64,000 nt of DNA, from NCBI RefSeq assembly GCF_000327065.1, contig NC_019936.1:930001-994000 (forward strand). Reading direction: 5' to 3'. Every line of letters begins with the position of its first letter. The stretch's first letter is position 1. Origin of the DNA: Stutzerimonas stutzeri RCH2. GTDB lineage: Bacteria; Pseudomonadota; Gammaproteobacteria; Pseudomonadales; Pseudomonadaceae. The position numbers and the translations under genes are program-made. Below are positions 32,429 to 42,553 of the stretch, one piece after another. Below the pieces are notes generated by a model. That model did no database searches, had not been told where the DNA came from, and saw only the letters and a program-made list of their open reading frames with translations.

Positions 32429-33072
32429 GCCCCCAACAAGCTGCCGGTTCAAATCCCTATCGAGGATTTGAACCCAGAACATCCTTCCCGCACCGCGCGG
32501 CGCCTTTAAACTGGAAATCGTTTTGGTTGCGCTCTTGACGGAAGGCTCAAGGTTCCTATATTGCTTAAGAGTGAAATCCTACAAATCAGTTTTCAGAGAC
32601 CAAGTGCCTGAAACGCTGATTTGAGCTGGGTATTTTTGTCTTTGGATTCAAATCCCCCGGCTCCGAGCCCCCGCAGGAGTTCGAATCGTTACGTACGAAC
32701 CCCCAGAAACCCTCACTAGCCCGCACGGCCCGATGCTAGGTCGTTGATTTTCAACAAACCGCTCTATCGGTCCGCGCTTGCGGACTGCGGACTTTCGATT
32801 GGCCGGAAATCTGGCTCGCCCAGACGGCTCTCGGTACCGACACGTTGCAAACAGTCGGTACTTCTCGATAACTACCCGACGAATCGGAACATCACAGCCA
32901 GCCCTGATGTTGCCCCTGCTTGCTGACGCAGCTTGGAAGTTCTGGCTGCAATATTGCCCCCCATCGCTGTGGAAAGTAGCTCCCTGGGCAAGTGCAATCG
33001 AGGGGGGGATCGCTGCGTAGAGCTTGTGACCCCCATCCTGCAGCGTGACCTGATTGGGTCAAGGCCGGGTTG
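32429..33072. other. Gene-free stretch with tmRNA/tRNA T-arm-like fragments
   Basis: 644 bp without a convincing gene. It holds a perfect inverted pair GGTTCAAATCC (32446-32456) and GGATTTGAACC (32464-32474), and a 21-mer at 32644-32664 that repeats the tmRNA-tail sequence of 27929-27955 in the opposite orientation with one fewer C. The rest shows no coding pattern. It looks like a junction scarred by more than one integration. Confidence 0.6.
32644..32664 (+). repeat. Second tmRNA-tail-like attachment fragment, inverted
   Basis: Carries GGATTCAAATCCCCC followed by GGCTCC. This matches the minus-strand reading of 27929-27955 except for one missing C and the absent ACCA end. A direct repeat would mark two ends of one element; the inverted orientation implies a later inversion or a separate event. 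Confidence 0.6.
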
Positions 33073-33375
33073 TCATGCAGGCAGTTTGGCTGCAAGCAGT
33101 TCGACCTTCTCGATATTGGGCGGAGAACTGAGCAAGGTCGCGGCGTTGGCCATCAAGGCCGCGGCGATCTGGCCGTTCAGATGTGCTTGGCGACCTGCCT
33201 CATCGGCAAAGGCATCGAACACACCGAACGTCGAAGGGCCAAACTTCAATGCGAACCAGGCAGTGGTGCCGGACTCTGCGTTGGCGAGTGGCAGTGCGCT
33301 GGCCAGGAAGTCGGCAAGCGCAGCCTCCTGGCCGGGTTTGGCTTCGAGGCGAACAAACAAGGCGAGCTTGGTCAT
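33073..33375 (-). CDS. Antibiotic-biosynthesis-monooxygenase (ABM) domain protein
   Basis: 100 residues from the ATG at 33375; the longer frame upstream crosses the divergent promoter. Single dimeric alpha+beta-barrel domain: MTKLALFVRLEAKPGQEAALADFLASALPLA, TTAWFALKFGPSTFGVFDAFADEAGRQAHL. Such proteins act as quinol monooxygenases or stress-linked oxygenases. Divergent from the AraC-family regulator, which probably controls it. Confidence 0.85.
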   Translation of the reverse strand: MTKLALFVRLEAKPGQEAALADFLASALPLANAESGTTAWFALKFGPSTFGVFDAFADEAGRQAHLNGQIAAALMANAATLLSSPPNIEKVELLAAKLPA

Positions 33376-33459
33376 GCTGTAATCCTTGGGGTAAATGGAA
33401 AAGTGGGTGAAGGGATCGACGAGACAGCACCCTAAGTCTTCATGATAGACATCTCTATA

Positions 33460-33492
33460 GGCAATAATGACAACATTGATATCATTGTTGCC
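33460..33492. promoter_or_regulatory. Imperfect inverted repeat in the ABM/GlxA intergenic region
   Basis: GGCAATAATGA (33460-33470) and TCATTGTTGCC (33482-33492), 10 of 11 positions complementary, 11-bp spacer, ending at the base before the regulator's ATG. Candidate autoregulatory site, also placed to control the divergent monooxygenase. Confidence 0.5.
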
Positions 33493-34455
33493 ATGAAAAT
33501 CCACATCCTTGTTTGTGATGGCGTGTTTGATCTGGGGCTTGCGGCCCTGACTGACACCCTTGGCTTGGCCAACGCAATGGCGGGCTCGCTGCCACAGGCT
33601 CCCGCGCCCATCGAGATCACGCTGGTGGCCGTGCGGCGTCGCATCCGGACTGCGCAAGGCTTGACGGTCCCCGTGGTCACTGCGCGTGGTGTGCCAGAAC
33701 CAGACGTCGTGCTCGTGCCCGCGTTTGGTGACAAGATGCCTGACACGCTCTCGGCTCGGCTCACACGCCCCGACGTGCCCGATGCGGTCGCCGCGCTACA
33801 GCAGTGGTCCACCGCTGGCGCGCACCTTGGTGCCGCCTGCTCCGGTAGTTTCTTGCTTGCAGAGAGTGGCCTGCTTGATGGGCATCGTGCGACGACGTCA
33901 TGGTGGCTGGGGCCGATGTTTCGGCAGCGCTATCCGAACGTCACGCTGGACGAGTCACGCATGATCGTGAACTCGACACGCTTCACTACCGCGGGTGCCG
34001 CTTTGGCCCACGTCGACCTGGCCTTGCGCATCATCCGGGGGCGCAGTCCGGCGCTGGCGGCCCTAGTAGCACGCTATCTGCTGGTCGAGGCACGCAGTTC
34101 GCAAGCCGAGTTCGTGATTCCCGACCACCTTGCGCATGCCGACCCGATGGTGGAGCGCTTCGAGTGCTGGGCCAGAAGTCAGCTCGCGAAGGGGTTCTCG
34201 CTGGCCGAGGCGGCCAGCGCCGCGGGCACAAGCGAGCGCACCTTGGCGCGGCGGCTGCAAAGCGTTTTGGGCAAGACACCGTTGTCGTATTTCCAGGATC
34301 TGCGCGTGGAGCATGCCGTCCATCTCTTGCGCACCGGAAACGCGAGCGTCGACCAAGTCGCCGCACAGGTCGGGTACTCGGATGGGGTGACCCTGCGGGC
34401 CCTGTTGCGCCGCAAGCTGGGCCGGGGTGTCAGGGAGTTGCGACGCGGTGGATGA
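33493..34455 (+). CDS. GlxA-type AraC-family transcriptional regulator
   Basis: 320 residues from the ATG at 33493; an ATG at 33442 is in frame but inside the inverted-repeat leader. N-terminal DJ-1/PfpI amidotransferase-like domain (KIHILVCDGVFDLGLAALTDTLGLAN, PDVVLVPAFGDKMP, GAACSGSFLLAESGLLDG with a Cys at the nucleophile-elbow position). C-terminal AraC double helix-turn-helix (SLAEAASAAGTSERTLARRLQ, VDQVAAQVGYSDGVTLRALLRR). Likely regulates the divergent monooxygenase. Confidence 0.9.
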   Translation: MKIHILVCDGVFDLGLAALTDTLGLANAMAGSLPQAPAPIEITLVAVRRRIRTAQGLTVPVVTARGVPEPDVVLVPAFGDKMPDTLSARLTRPDVPDAVAALQQWSTAGAHLGAACSGSFLLAESGLLDGHRATTSWWLGPMFRQRYPNVTLDESRMIVNSTRFTTAGAALAHVDLALRIIRGRSPALAALVARYLLVEARSSQAEFVIPDHLAHADPMVERFECWARSQLAKGFSLAEAASAAGTSERTLARRLQSVLGKTPLSYFQDLRVEHAVHLLRTGNASVDQVAAQVGYSDGVTLRALLRRKLGRGVRELRRGG

Positions 34456-34568
34456 CCAGAGGCGTTTGGTGTATGTACAGCTGGAGACCGCCGGGAAACT
34501 GACGCAGGCCAAACGGCGCATTTGGACCTGATAAAACTACTGCGCCACGTTATTTGAACTGGTTTGCT

Positions 34569-34854
34569 AGGGTCTGTTGCCATTTCGCGCTAACCCATTG
34601 ATCTATAAGAGCAAGCCCGTATCGTTGAAGCTCTGACCCAACATCGATACGAGCTTGCAATGCCCCGATTACTGCTCAGCGATGAGCATTGGTCGAAGCT
34701 GCGGGAAATTCTGCTGCACAAGGCCATCTACAACAAGCGTGATCTACGAATGACCGTGGACGGCATGCTGTACCGCATGCGCACGGGATGTCCCTGGAGA
34801 GACCTGCCCAAGGCGTTTGGCTACTGGAATAAGGTCTACAAACGCTTCAATGCA
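34569..34854 (+). mobile_element. IS5-family insertion sequence, left end and truncated transposase
   Basis: The leader contains an inverted pair (GCAAGCCCGTATCG / CGATACGAGCTTGC) before the transposase ATG at 34660. The frame MPRLLLSDEHWSKLREILL, NKRDLRMTVDGMLYRMRTGCPWRDLPKAFG, YWNKVYKRFNA is the DUF4096 N-terminal domain of IS5-group transposases. Similarity stops at 34854, where sequence shared with the uvrA leader begins. The DDE catalytic half is absent. Confidence 0.75.
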
Positions 34855-34910
34855 GGCCGCAGCGGTACAAGAGGATTCACCGAAAGAATTGCTTGGCATG
34901 TTGTTCTCCT
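34855..34910 (-). pseudogene. 5' stub of a gene sharing its leader with the UvrA-type gene
   Basis: On the minus strand a good ribosome site (AGGAG, 34910-34906) precedes an ATG at 34899 and 15 codons reading MPSNSFGESSCTAAA. The UvrA-type gene at 44775 begins MPNNTFGESSCTAAA. 32 bp (34855-34886) are identical to 44788-44819 in reverse orientation. The IS5 fragment cuts it off. It is either a lost uvrA copy or a leader segment carried to both places. Confidence 0.6.
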
Positions 34911-34957
34911 CTGTTCAAACGGACGGCGCAGCTATCGCGCGCCAGGACGGCAGCTCG

Positions 34958-36293
34958 TCAGGAAGATTTCTCTTCCGCCGCCGTGTCGCTGTGGGCGTGT
35001 CTTATCCTGCGGACGATCCACCAGATCGTCAGCATCACCGCAGGTACCAGAACCGCCATCACCGGCGCCACGCTGTCGTGAACGATCGGAATGCCCTTGA
35101 GCAGGTAGCCGAGAAGACTCACGACGTAATAAGAAATTGCCGCGACCGACAGGCCTTCGACGGTTTGCTGAAGGCGCAATTGCAACTTGGCCCGGTTGTT
35201 CATCGAAGCCAGCAGATCGCGGTTCTGGCGTTCAAGTTCGACGTCGATCCACGAACGCAGCAACGCGATGGCTCGGGTCAGTTTGTCGGAGAGCTTGGCC
35301 TGGCGCTCCTTTACGGATTGGCACGTCCGCATGGCTGGAGCGATGCGACGCTGCAGGAAGTCCGCCCAGGTGCTGTATCCGGATACGGCCACTTCTGAAA
35401 GCGCAGCCAGCCTTTCCTCGACGATCTCATAGTAGGCACGGCTGGCGCCGAAGCGATAGAGATTTGCCGCGACGCCAGCTTCCAGTTCGGCGGCCAGACC
35501 GGTCAATTCGGAAAGCAGCACGTCGCTATCGCGGCGTTCTACCAAACTCGTACACATCTCGTCAGTGATCGCTGCAAGGCGCGACTCCATGCGTCGCAGC
35601 TCCGACGTCATCGATCGCGTCAACGGCAGAGACAGCAACGCCAAGGTACGGTACGTCTCGATCTCCAATAGACGTTGAGCCAGCGCACCTGCCCGCGCCG
35701 GGGTCAAATCACGAGCAAGGATGAGGATCTGCGTCAGGCCATCCTCATCCTGTCGGAAGTCGGTCAAGATGGCGGCAGAGCCGTTCTCTACCAGCGAGTA
35801 GCACAGGCTGGCAGGATCGAAGCGATCAGCCTCCTTCTCCGTTTCTGGCATCCACGGAAGAAGTCTCAAGCGGATGCCGGATACGACCGGGCCCGGAGGA
35901 ACAAATCCATATTTGAAAGGGATTTTCTCCGCAAGGCTCTCCCGTCTTGGAATCCAGCGAAGCGCACCAGAGATACGTAGAGAACTCGGTGTGCTTTTCA
36001 CAGTGAAGGTCTCCCTCATCCCATGTCACGCCGTGTAGCGGCGTAGCGTGGTCGGGCTCGGCAACGCCGAAGCGATGAGATAACTCGCTCATCGCCATCT
36101 GATCCCTGGCCTGGTCGCCTTCGGTCATGAAAGAGAGCTGCAATATACCGCGGGGGGCCTGAAGCAACAGATGCGGGCGCGCATGCACTTCACCCACGGC
36201 TGCAGCACGATCGGCATAGGCCGGCATGCCGTACACGGTGGCGGTCGGGGTGGGTTGTACGGTCGTCGTATTGATATTGGCCGGCTCTTTCAT
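34958..36293 (-). pseudogene. DUF3422 membrane protein, frameshifted
   Basis: Start ATG at 36293 (GAGG upstream) gives the family N terminus YGMPAYADRAAAVGEVHARPHLLLQAPRGILQLSF through DEGDLHCEKHTEFSTYLW. About 35914-35928 (the GAAAATCCCTTTC stretch) the frame shifts by one base. The rest (PFKYGFVPPGPVVSGIRLRLLPW ... helical region ... AAISYYVVSLLGYLLKGIPI, VAPVMAVLVPAVMLTIWWIV) continues in the next frame with two C-terminal membrane segments. Restored length about 445 residues, the family norm. Function unknown in the family. One extra base, real or a base-calling error, breaks the gene. Confidence 0.75.
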
Positions 36294-36339
36294 AACGACC
36301 TCATTTCTCATTGGTTGAAAAGCACGCTTCAAAACAAAT

Positions 36340-36374
36340 GCCCGCAGCCATGCGTTTCACACATGGCTGCGGGC
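36340..36374 (-). terminator. Terminator downstream of the VOC gene
   Basis: Perfect 13-bp stem GCCCGCAGCCATG (36340-36352) / CATGGCTGCGGGC (36362-36374) with a 9-nt loop. On the minus strand it is followed by TTTGTTTTG, so it ends transcription coming from the frm block. Confidence 0.85.
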
Positions 36375-36478
36375 CGATCTTCATGAGCATGCACCGCGTT
36401 ACGCAGTCCGTCTAACAGGCTCGCCGTATAATAGAGGCTTGTGCTGACCCTGTCAGAACGCTCTCAGCTTCCTTGCTT

Positions 36479-36877
36479 TCAGACGAAGGTGTACGAGCAG
36501 ACCTTGTTGCCCGCCGGATCACGCAGGTAGGCAGCATAGGCACCCGGCAGGTGACCACGTGCGCCAGGTTGGCCCTCGTCAGTGCCGCCTGCGGCAAGGC
36601 CGGCGGCGTGGAAGGCATCCACTTCAGCGGGAGTGGCGGCCGCAAAGCCGATCGTCACGCCGTTGCTGGAAGGCGCTTCACCATTGCCCGGGCGGGCGAT
36701 GATGAAAGCCGGCTTTTCGCGACCGAAAAGTACCCATCCGTTGTTGAAAGGACCGAGGTTCTTGATGCCAAGAGCACCCAGAGCGGCGGCGTAGAACGCG
36801 ACCGACTTCTGAAGGTCGGCAGCGCCGATAAAGATGTGCGAAAAGATGCCATCGCCAGAAATGACAGGAGTGGACAT
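36479..36877 (-). CDS. VOC/glyoxalase-fold protein
   Basis: 132 residues. Paired beta-alpha-beta-beta-beta units typical of the vicinal-oxygen-chelate fold: FSHIFIGAADLQKSVAFYAAALGALGI at the start and AAYLRDPAGNKVCSYTF at the end, with metal-ligand positions (H in SHIF; the late E replaced by S/Y region). Lies 43 bp after frmA on the same strand and probably shares its transcript. Formaldehyde or glyoxal-type adduct processing is an inference from that position. Confidence 0.8.
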   Translation of the reverse strand: MSTPVISGDGIFSHIFIGAADLQKSVAFYAAALGALGIKNLGPFNNGWVLFGREKPAFIIARPGNGEAPSSNGVTIGFAAATPAEVDAFHAAGLAAGGTDEGQPGARGHLPGAYAAYLRDPAGNKVCSYTFV

Positions 36878-36920
36878 GATTAATTTCCTTGGTGGTTGGC
36901 GTTGAATGGGTAGTGGGCGA

Positions 36921-38054
<1,134 letters not shown>

Positions 38055-38089
38055 CTAAATTTTCCCTCACCGAGGGCACCCTGGTGCCT

Positions 38090-38314
38090 CTACCGCAGGT
38101 AGGAGCGGACGATGGAGATGGTCTCGTCAATGGACTTGTTCTGCGAATCGCTCCTGATTTCGCTACTGGGAAACTCTTCCCGTAGATAGCTCTCCATAAC
38201 CGTTGCCATCAATCCGTTGTCAGCCCCACGAACAGCTGCAAGCTGCTGAAGAATTGCAGGGCATTCAGCACCTGCATCGAGCGCTTGCTTCTTTTCTTCC
38301 GGGCCATGTGGCAC
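38090..38314 (-). CDS. frmR: FrmR/CsoR-family repressor with an internal in-frame deletion
   Basis: 74 residues against about 91 for FrmR. It starts MPHGPEEKKQAL and jumps directly to DAGAECPAILQQLAAVRGADNGLM, then ends SIDETISIVRSYLR as the family does. Missing are about 17 residues corresponding to helix 1 (the TRVRRIxGQ...ERAL segment), which carries conserved Arg residues for DNA contact. The sensing Cys (AEC) remains. The repeated AL at the junction fits a 51-bp deletion by slippage. It probably can no longer repress frmA normally. Confidence 0.75.
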   Translation of the reverse strand: MPHGPEEKKQALDAGAECPAILQQLAAVRGADNGLMATVMESYLREEFPSSEIRSDSQNKSIDETISIVRSYLR

Positions 38315-38374
38315 TCACCGCTTTTCACTCCAGATAAGCGGGGCCTGACGCCGAAGAGACAGGCCCTCAACTCA

Positions 38375-39118
38375 TTAGAATTCCTGCACGGTTGGGCGCA
38401 GAACGATCTCGTTAATATCCACGTCAGCAGGCTGCTCAATTGCGAAGGCGATAGCTCGAGCGACCGATTCGGCGGGAATTGCATGCTTGTAGAAGTCCAC
38501 CACGAAATCGCGGCTCTGTTGGTGGGTGCTGCCGAATTTCAGTTCGGAGTCCACGGCGCCCGGTTCGATAGTCGTGGTGCGGATGCTGCCACCGACTTCG
38601 TGACGCAGTCCTTCGGAGATAGCCCGCACAGCAAACTTGGTGCCGCTGTACACGGTGCCACCTGGGCTGAACACCTTCAGGCCTGCAACCGATGCGATGT
38701 TGATGAAGTGACCACTGTTTTGTTTCTGGAAGACTGGCAATGCAGCCGCGACTCCGTACAGCAGACCCTTGATGTTGATATCGATCATGCGATCCCACTC
38801 GTCAGTGCGAGTATCGCTGAGCGGTGCAATCGCCATCAGTCCGGCATTGTTGATCAGTACATCAATGCGACCGTAGGTGTCCACGGCACCTTGAATGAGC
38901 GTTTTGACCTCTTCCTGAGAGGTAACATCGGTCTGATACGCGATTGCCTGACCACCTGCATTGGTCAGCTCAGCCACCAATGCGTCGAGTTTATCTTTGC
39001 GACGTGCAGCCAGCACTACGCGAGCGCCAAGCGCAGCAAGGTGGCGTGCAGTAACCTCACCCAGGCCGCTACTGGCACCGGTGATAACGACAACTTTTCC
39101 AGAAATGTTATTGCTCAT
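38375..39118 (-). CDS. Short-chain dehydrogenase/reductase
   Basis: 247 residues from the ATG at 39118; the frame's first ATG at 39154 lies in the promoter. Classical SDR: TGASSGLG cofactor loop, NNAG after DVLI, catalytic Ser in NIASVAG, YSGTK (Y-x-x-x-K) and EPGAV. NAD(P)-dependent oxidoreductase; the Arg pair in AARRKD after beta-2 suggests NADP. Divergent from a LysR regulator. Substrate unknown. Confidence 0.9.
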   Translation of the reverse strand: MSNNISGKVVVITGASSGLGEVTARHLAALGARVVLAARRKDKLDALVAELTNAGGQAIAYQTDVTSQEEVKTLIQGAVDTYGRIDVLINNAGLMAIAPLSDTRTDEWDRMIDINIKGLLYGVAAALPVFQKQNSGHFINIASVAGLKVFSPGGTVYSGTKFAVRAISEGLRHEVGGSIRTTTIEPGAVDSELKFGSTHQQSRDFVVDFYKHAIPAESVARAIAFAIEQPADVDINEIVLRPTVQEF

Positions 39119-39262
39119 GCTGAGAACCTCATCGGCGGGTTTGTACTTCGCCATGGCTGGTTAACCTGGCAGTGCGCAAACTTTAGACCCATGATTGATC
39201 TCAATAAATGGAAATGATTGGATTATACTATTCCTGAAAATGGAATAAATGGGAGGGGCAAC

Positions 39263-40177
39263 ATGCTTAACCGCATGGAGATGGTTAGGATTTTTTGCAC
39301 AGCAGCAGAGGCAGGTAGCTTCCGCGAAGCGGCAACTCGATTAGGCATCTCCCCACAAGGGGTGACTCGAGCCATTCAAGCCCTGGAAACTGAGCTTGGC
39401 GAATCACTGTTCCACCGCAATACCCGCCAGGTGAGCATCACTGCTTTCGGTCAGGATTACGCCAAAGATGCCAGGTCAGCTCTGGATCATTTCGATACGC
39501 TATTCCGGTCGCACAGGACGGAGCCTGAGCTGTCAGGTAAGGTGGGGATTACGGCTCCACATGCTATTGGCAGGCGCTTCCTAATACCGTTTCTTCAGCC
39601 CCTGGCCGCTGCACATCCTGACCTGCAATTCGATCTCCGCTTGGAAGATCAGATGACTGATGCCGTTGAAGCGCATATCGATATTGGTATCCGGGTGGGG
39701 GTTATTCGCGACCGGCGCTACGTTGCACGTGCCTTAGCTCCCGTGCCGTTTTACGTTGTCGCGTGCCCGTCTCTCATAGGCCAAAAGACACCACCTAAAT
39801 CTTTGGATGCCTTAGCTAAGCTGCCACTTTCAGTCCTGATCGACCGGAAAAATGGCCGCCCTTGGCCTTGGCTATTTGCCGACGGGCAAACGTTCGCGCC
39901 CAGGCAGCCAGCGCTTATCTGTGATGATCCAGATACGGAATTGGAAGCCACCCTGGCAGGCATGTGTTTTGGCCAAATTCCTGCCTATCTGGCTGAGCCT
40001 CATCTGCGGTCAGGAAAGCTGGTTGCCGTTTTGGCTGATCACGCTCCAGCACCATGGGATCTGTTCATATACCGCCCGCAGCAGGGTCCTGTATCGAAGC
40101 GGGTGCGATTGGTGTACGACCACCTTAAGCAGGCTTTCTCAAACCCCAAGCTATTTCCCCAGGGCCTGGGGACATAG
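39263..40177 (+). CDS. LysR-family transcriptional regulator
   Basis: 304 residues from the ATG at 39263, with GGGAGG about 7 nt upstream; the frame's earlier ATG at 39218 is less likely. N-terminal helix-turn-helix MLNRMEMVRIFCTAAEAGSFREAATRLGISPQGVTRAIQALE followed by the effector domain. Divergent from the SDR gene and likely its regulator. The intergenic region (39119-39262) contains an AT-rich TAAATGGAAATGATTGG stretch, a possible promoter. Confidence 0.88.
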   Translation: MLNRMEMVRIFCTAAEAGSFREAATRLGISPQGVTRAIQALETELGESLFHRNTRQVSITAFGQDYAKDARSALDHFDTLFRSHRTEPELSGKVGITAPHAIGRRFLIPFLQPLAAAHPDLQFDLRLEDQMTDAVEAHIDIGIRVGVIRDRRYVARALAPVPFYVVACPSLIGQKTPPKSLDALAKLPLSVLIDRKNGRPWPWLFADGQTFAPRQPALICDDPDTELEATLAGMCFGQIPAYLAEPHLRSGKLVAVLADHAPAPWDLFIYRPQQGPVSKRVRLVYDHLKQAFSNPKLFPQGLGT

Positions 40178-40208
40178 CTTGAATACCTGCCAGCAATCGT
40201 CCGCTTTT

Positions 40209-40581
40209 GGCCCAGAGTGTGTAAAAACACTTTCACATCTTGTATGCCCCAGCCCACTGCGCCTGGGCGTAGTGATTTCCCGAGCATTTGCCACGATCAG
40301 CGCCGGTGGCGCGTCAGAGCGCTTATAAAGCACTGTGGTACCTCTTGGGACAGTAAAAACCGGGGCTTTTACGCCGTCATCGCCTTCAATAAGCCTTCGG
40401 TACCCATGATTTTCATCACCCGCTTCAAATTATAGGCAAGCACATTCAAGCTCATTTCTGCACTCACCCCGTTCAGCTTTCGTGAATGCTTGAATCTTAG
40501 CGGTCTCCATTGGGCATCTCGATTTGTCTGCAAAAACGGAAAGTTTAGTCCAGTGCCGAGCAACGGCGACGTGCGCTTCAA
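40209..40581 (-). mobile_element. IS remnant: terminal repeat and transposase C terminus
   Basis: The terminal sequence GGCCCAGAGTGTGTAAAAAC (40209-40228) is the same as at 42226. On the minus strand, 40510-40369 reads KLNGVSAEMSLNVLAYNLKRVMKIMGTEGLLKAM, the C terminus of IS1182-type transposases, running toward that terminal repeat. The catalytic part is missing. 40178-40745 holds no other gene. Confidence 0.65.
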
Positions 40582-40745
40582 TAGAGGAAAATGGTCGTTT
40601 TAGAGCTGTTGCATCAGCCTCGAACGCGGTACCGCCCGTCAGGCTTTGACCAGTTTTCCTGAACAACGCGCGTTGTATGGGAGACGAACCAAGGTAGGAG
40701 CGAAAGCGCAATCGGCGCTCCTTTGAACTGACTTGGAGAACCCAG

Positions 40746-41885
40746 ATGAAAGCAATCGTCTACAACGGCCCGCGTGACGTCAGCGTCCAGAACGTCCCAG
40801 ATGCGAAGATCGAGAGACCAACGGATGCTCTCGTTCGAGTCACATCCACGAATATTTGTGGTTCCGATCTGCACATGTACGAAGGCAGAACCACCTTCGA
40901 GACGGGTCGAGTCTTCGGTCACGAGAACCTCGGTGAGGTGGTCGAGGTAGGTGCAGGAGTTGAGCGCGTTAAGGTTGGAGACATGGTCTGCTTGCCCTTC
41001 AACATCGGCTGTGGTTTTTGTGAAAACTGCGAGAAAGGACTTACCGGCTATTGCTTGACCGCCAATCCAGGCAGCGCTGGTGCCGCCTACGGCTTTGCAG
41101 AGATGGGCACTTATGACGGTGGCCAGGCCGAGCTGCTGCGAGTTCCCTTCGCGGACTTCAACTGTCTCGTGCTGCCTGAGGATGCGAAGGAGCGCGAGGA
41201 CGACTACGTCATGCTCTCCGACATTTTCCCCACGGGATGGCACGCAACAAGGCTGGCGGGGCTGCAACCAGGCGAGTCCATTGCCATCTACGGCGCAGGC
41301 CCGGTCGGCTTGATGGCGGCGCACTCCGCGCTTATCCAAGGCGCTTCGCAGGTCTTCGTAATAGACGATCAACCAGACCGCTTGAAACTGGCTGCCCAGA
41401 TGGGGGCCACGCCAATCAATTCCGTCGAGCAGAAGGCTGTCGATGAAATCCTGAATTACACCGATGGTAAAGGCACGGATCGTGGGTGCGAATGCGTGGG
41501 CTACCAGTGCTGCGACAAACATGGCCACGAGGTGAATCACCTGACCATGAACAACCTCGTCGCCTCGACCAAGGCAACCGGTGGTATCGGAGTAGTCGGG
41601 CTATTCGTTCCCCAAGATCCGGGTGCCAAGAACGAGTTAGCCAAAGAAGGGAAGATGGCTTTCGACTTCGGTTCCTTCTGGTTCAAAGGGCAGAAAATCG
41701 GCACCGGGCAAGCCAACGTCAAGGCGTACAACCGCCAGTTGGCTGAGCTAATTCATCACGGGCGTGCCGCACCCTCGCAGATCGTTTCCCATCGATTGAA
41801 GCTGGATGATGGCCCAAGTGCTTATAAGCACTTCGATGCACGAGACAAGGGGTGGACGAAGGTTGTGATGAAGCCTGCGGCTTAG
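40746..41885 (+). CDS. fdhA: Glutathione-independent formaldehyde dehydrogenase-type zinc enzyme
   Basis: 379 residues, cytosolic medium-chain dehydrogenase. Catalytic zinc ligands in TSTNICGSDLHMYEG and GHENLGEV; structural cluster CGFCENCEKGLTGYC; nucleotide loop YGAGPVGLMAAHSA; later ECVGYQCCDKHGHE is typical of the tightly NAD-bound Pseudomonas putida-type formaldehyde dehydrogenase (dismutase). Flanked on both sides by IS remnants, so likely arrived as a module. Some relatives act on other aldehydes or alcohols. Confidence 0.88.
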   Translation: MKAIVYNGPRDVSVQNVPDAKIERPTDALVRVTSTNICGSDLHMYEGRTTFETGRVFGHENLGEVVEVGAGVERVKVGDMVCLPFNIGCGFCENCEKGLTGYCLTANPGSAGAAYGFAEMGTYDGGQAELLRVPFADFNCLVLPEDAKEREDDYVMLSDIFPTGWHATRLAGLQPGESIAIYGAGPVGLMAAHSALIQGASQVFVIDDQPDRLKLAAQMGATPINSVEQKAVDEILNYTDGKGTDRGCECVGYQCCDKHGHEVNHLTMNNLVASTKATGGIGVVGLFVPQDPGAKNELAKEGKMAFDFGSFWFKGQKIGTGQANVKAYNRQLAELIHHGRAAPSQIVSHRLKLDDGPSAYKHFDARDKGWTKVVMKPAA

Positions 41886-42553
41886 TGTTTTGAGTAGCCG
41901 TCTCCTGCTCGGGGCGGCTACTCGGATGCTGTATCGTTCGAATCCATGCGAGCATCAATGATGCTCAGGCAGGATCCAAGTTTCGCCGGTCATGAAACAT
42001 CGTTCTGAGCGACTCATGGCGACTTTGGAAATCTGCCAATCGCCATGCTGTTCCTAAGCTTGAGTACCGACGGCTTGTGATCCTGATGAGAGAACGAATC
42101 GAATCTGCCAACCAGCAGCATCTTGTATTAGTCAGTTAGCAATGGATCTAAGGATTATTGCTGCGTGAGCTCCAGTCGCTGCCTTATGGTGAATCATCTC
42201 TATGGTATCGCGACTGACCGCTATTGGCCCAGAGTGTGTAAAAACGCTTCTTCAAAATTGAAGTACTCGCGTCTACGTGAAATCTGGAGTTTATCGGCAC
42301 GTCAGCAAATGTGGATTTCTCCCAGATGCACGATTTCTAGCTTGTGTTTGAGTACCTGCCGCACTTGAAAACGTTTTTACACAGTCTCGGCCGGTACCTG
42401 CCTAACGCGACAGGCAGATACCGGCCGGGAGTCGCCAGTAGCATCGGGCTGGAGTTGGCCACTTTCACCTGCTGATACCGTCAGCTTCTGCGCCAGTTGA
42501 TCCTCGGCACCGCAACACGGACAATCCTGTACAAGAATACAGTGATCACTACC
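41886..42553. other. Gene-free stretch after fdhA
   Basis: Contains a hairpin just after the fdhA stop (GAGTAGCCG 41892-41900 / CGGCTACTC 41915-41923, no T run) and the 167-bp TIR element at 42226-42392. No other coding or RNA signal is visible. Confidence 0.6.
42226..42392. mobile_element. 167-bp MITE-like element
   Basis: Bounded by 21-bp terminal inverted repeats (42226-42246 and 42372-42392, 19 of 21 matching) containing TGTGTAAAAACG. The left repeat is shared with the IS remnant at 40209. The interior has no transposase frame. Either a miniature element moved by that IS family or an internally deleted copy. Confidence 0.65.

Noticed and set aside
32446..32474. A tRNA gene
   Set aside because: Only T-arm-like sequences occur, head to head; no anticodon arm or acceptor stem can be folded.
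32744..33020. Overlapping short plus-strand frames
   Set aside because: No ribosome sites or conserved patterns; the stretch looks like a scarred junction.
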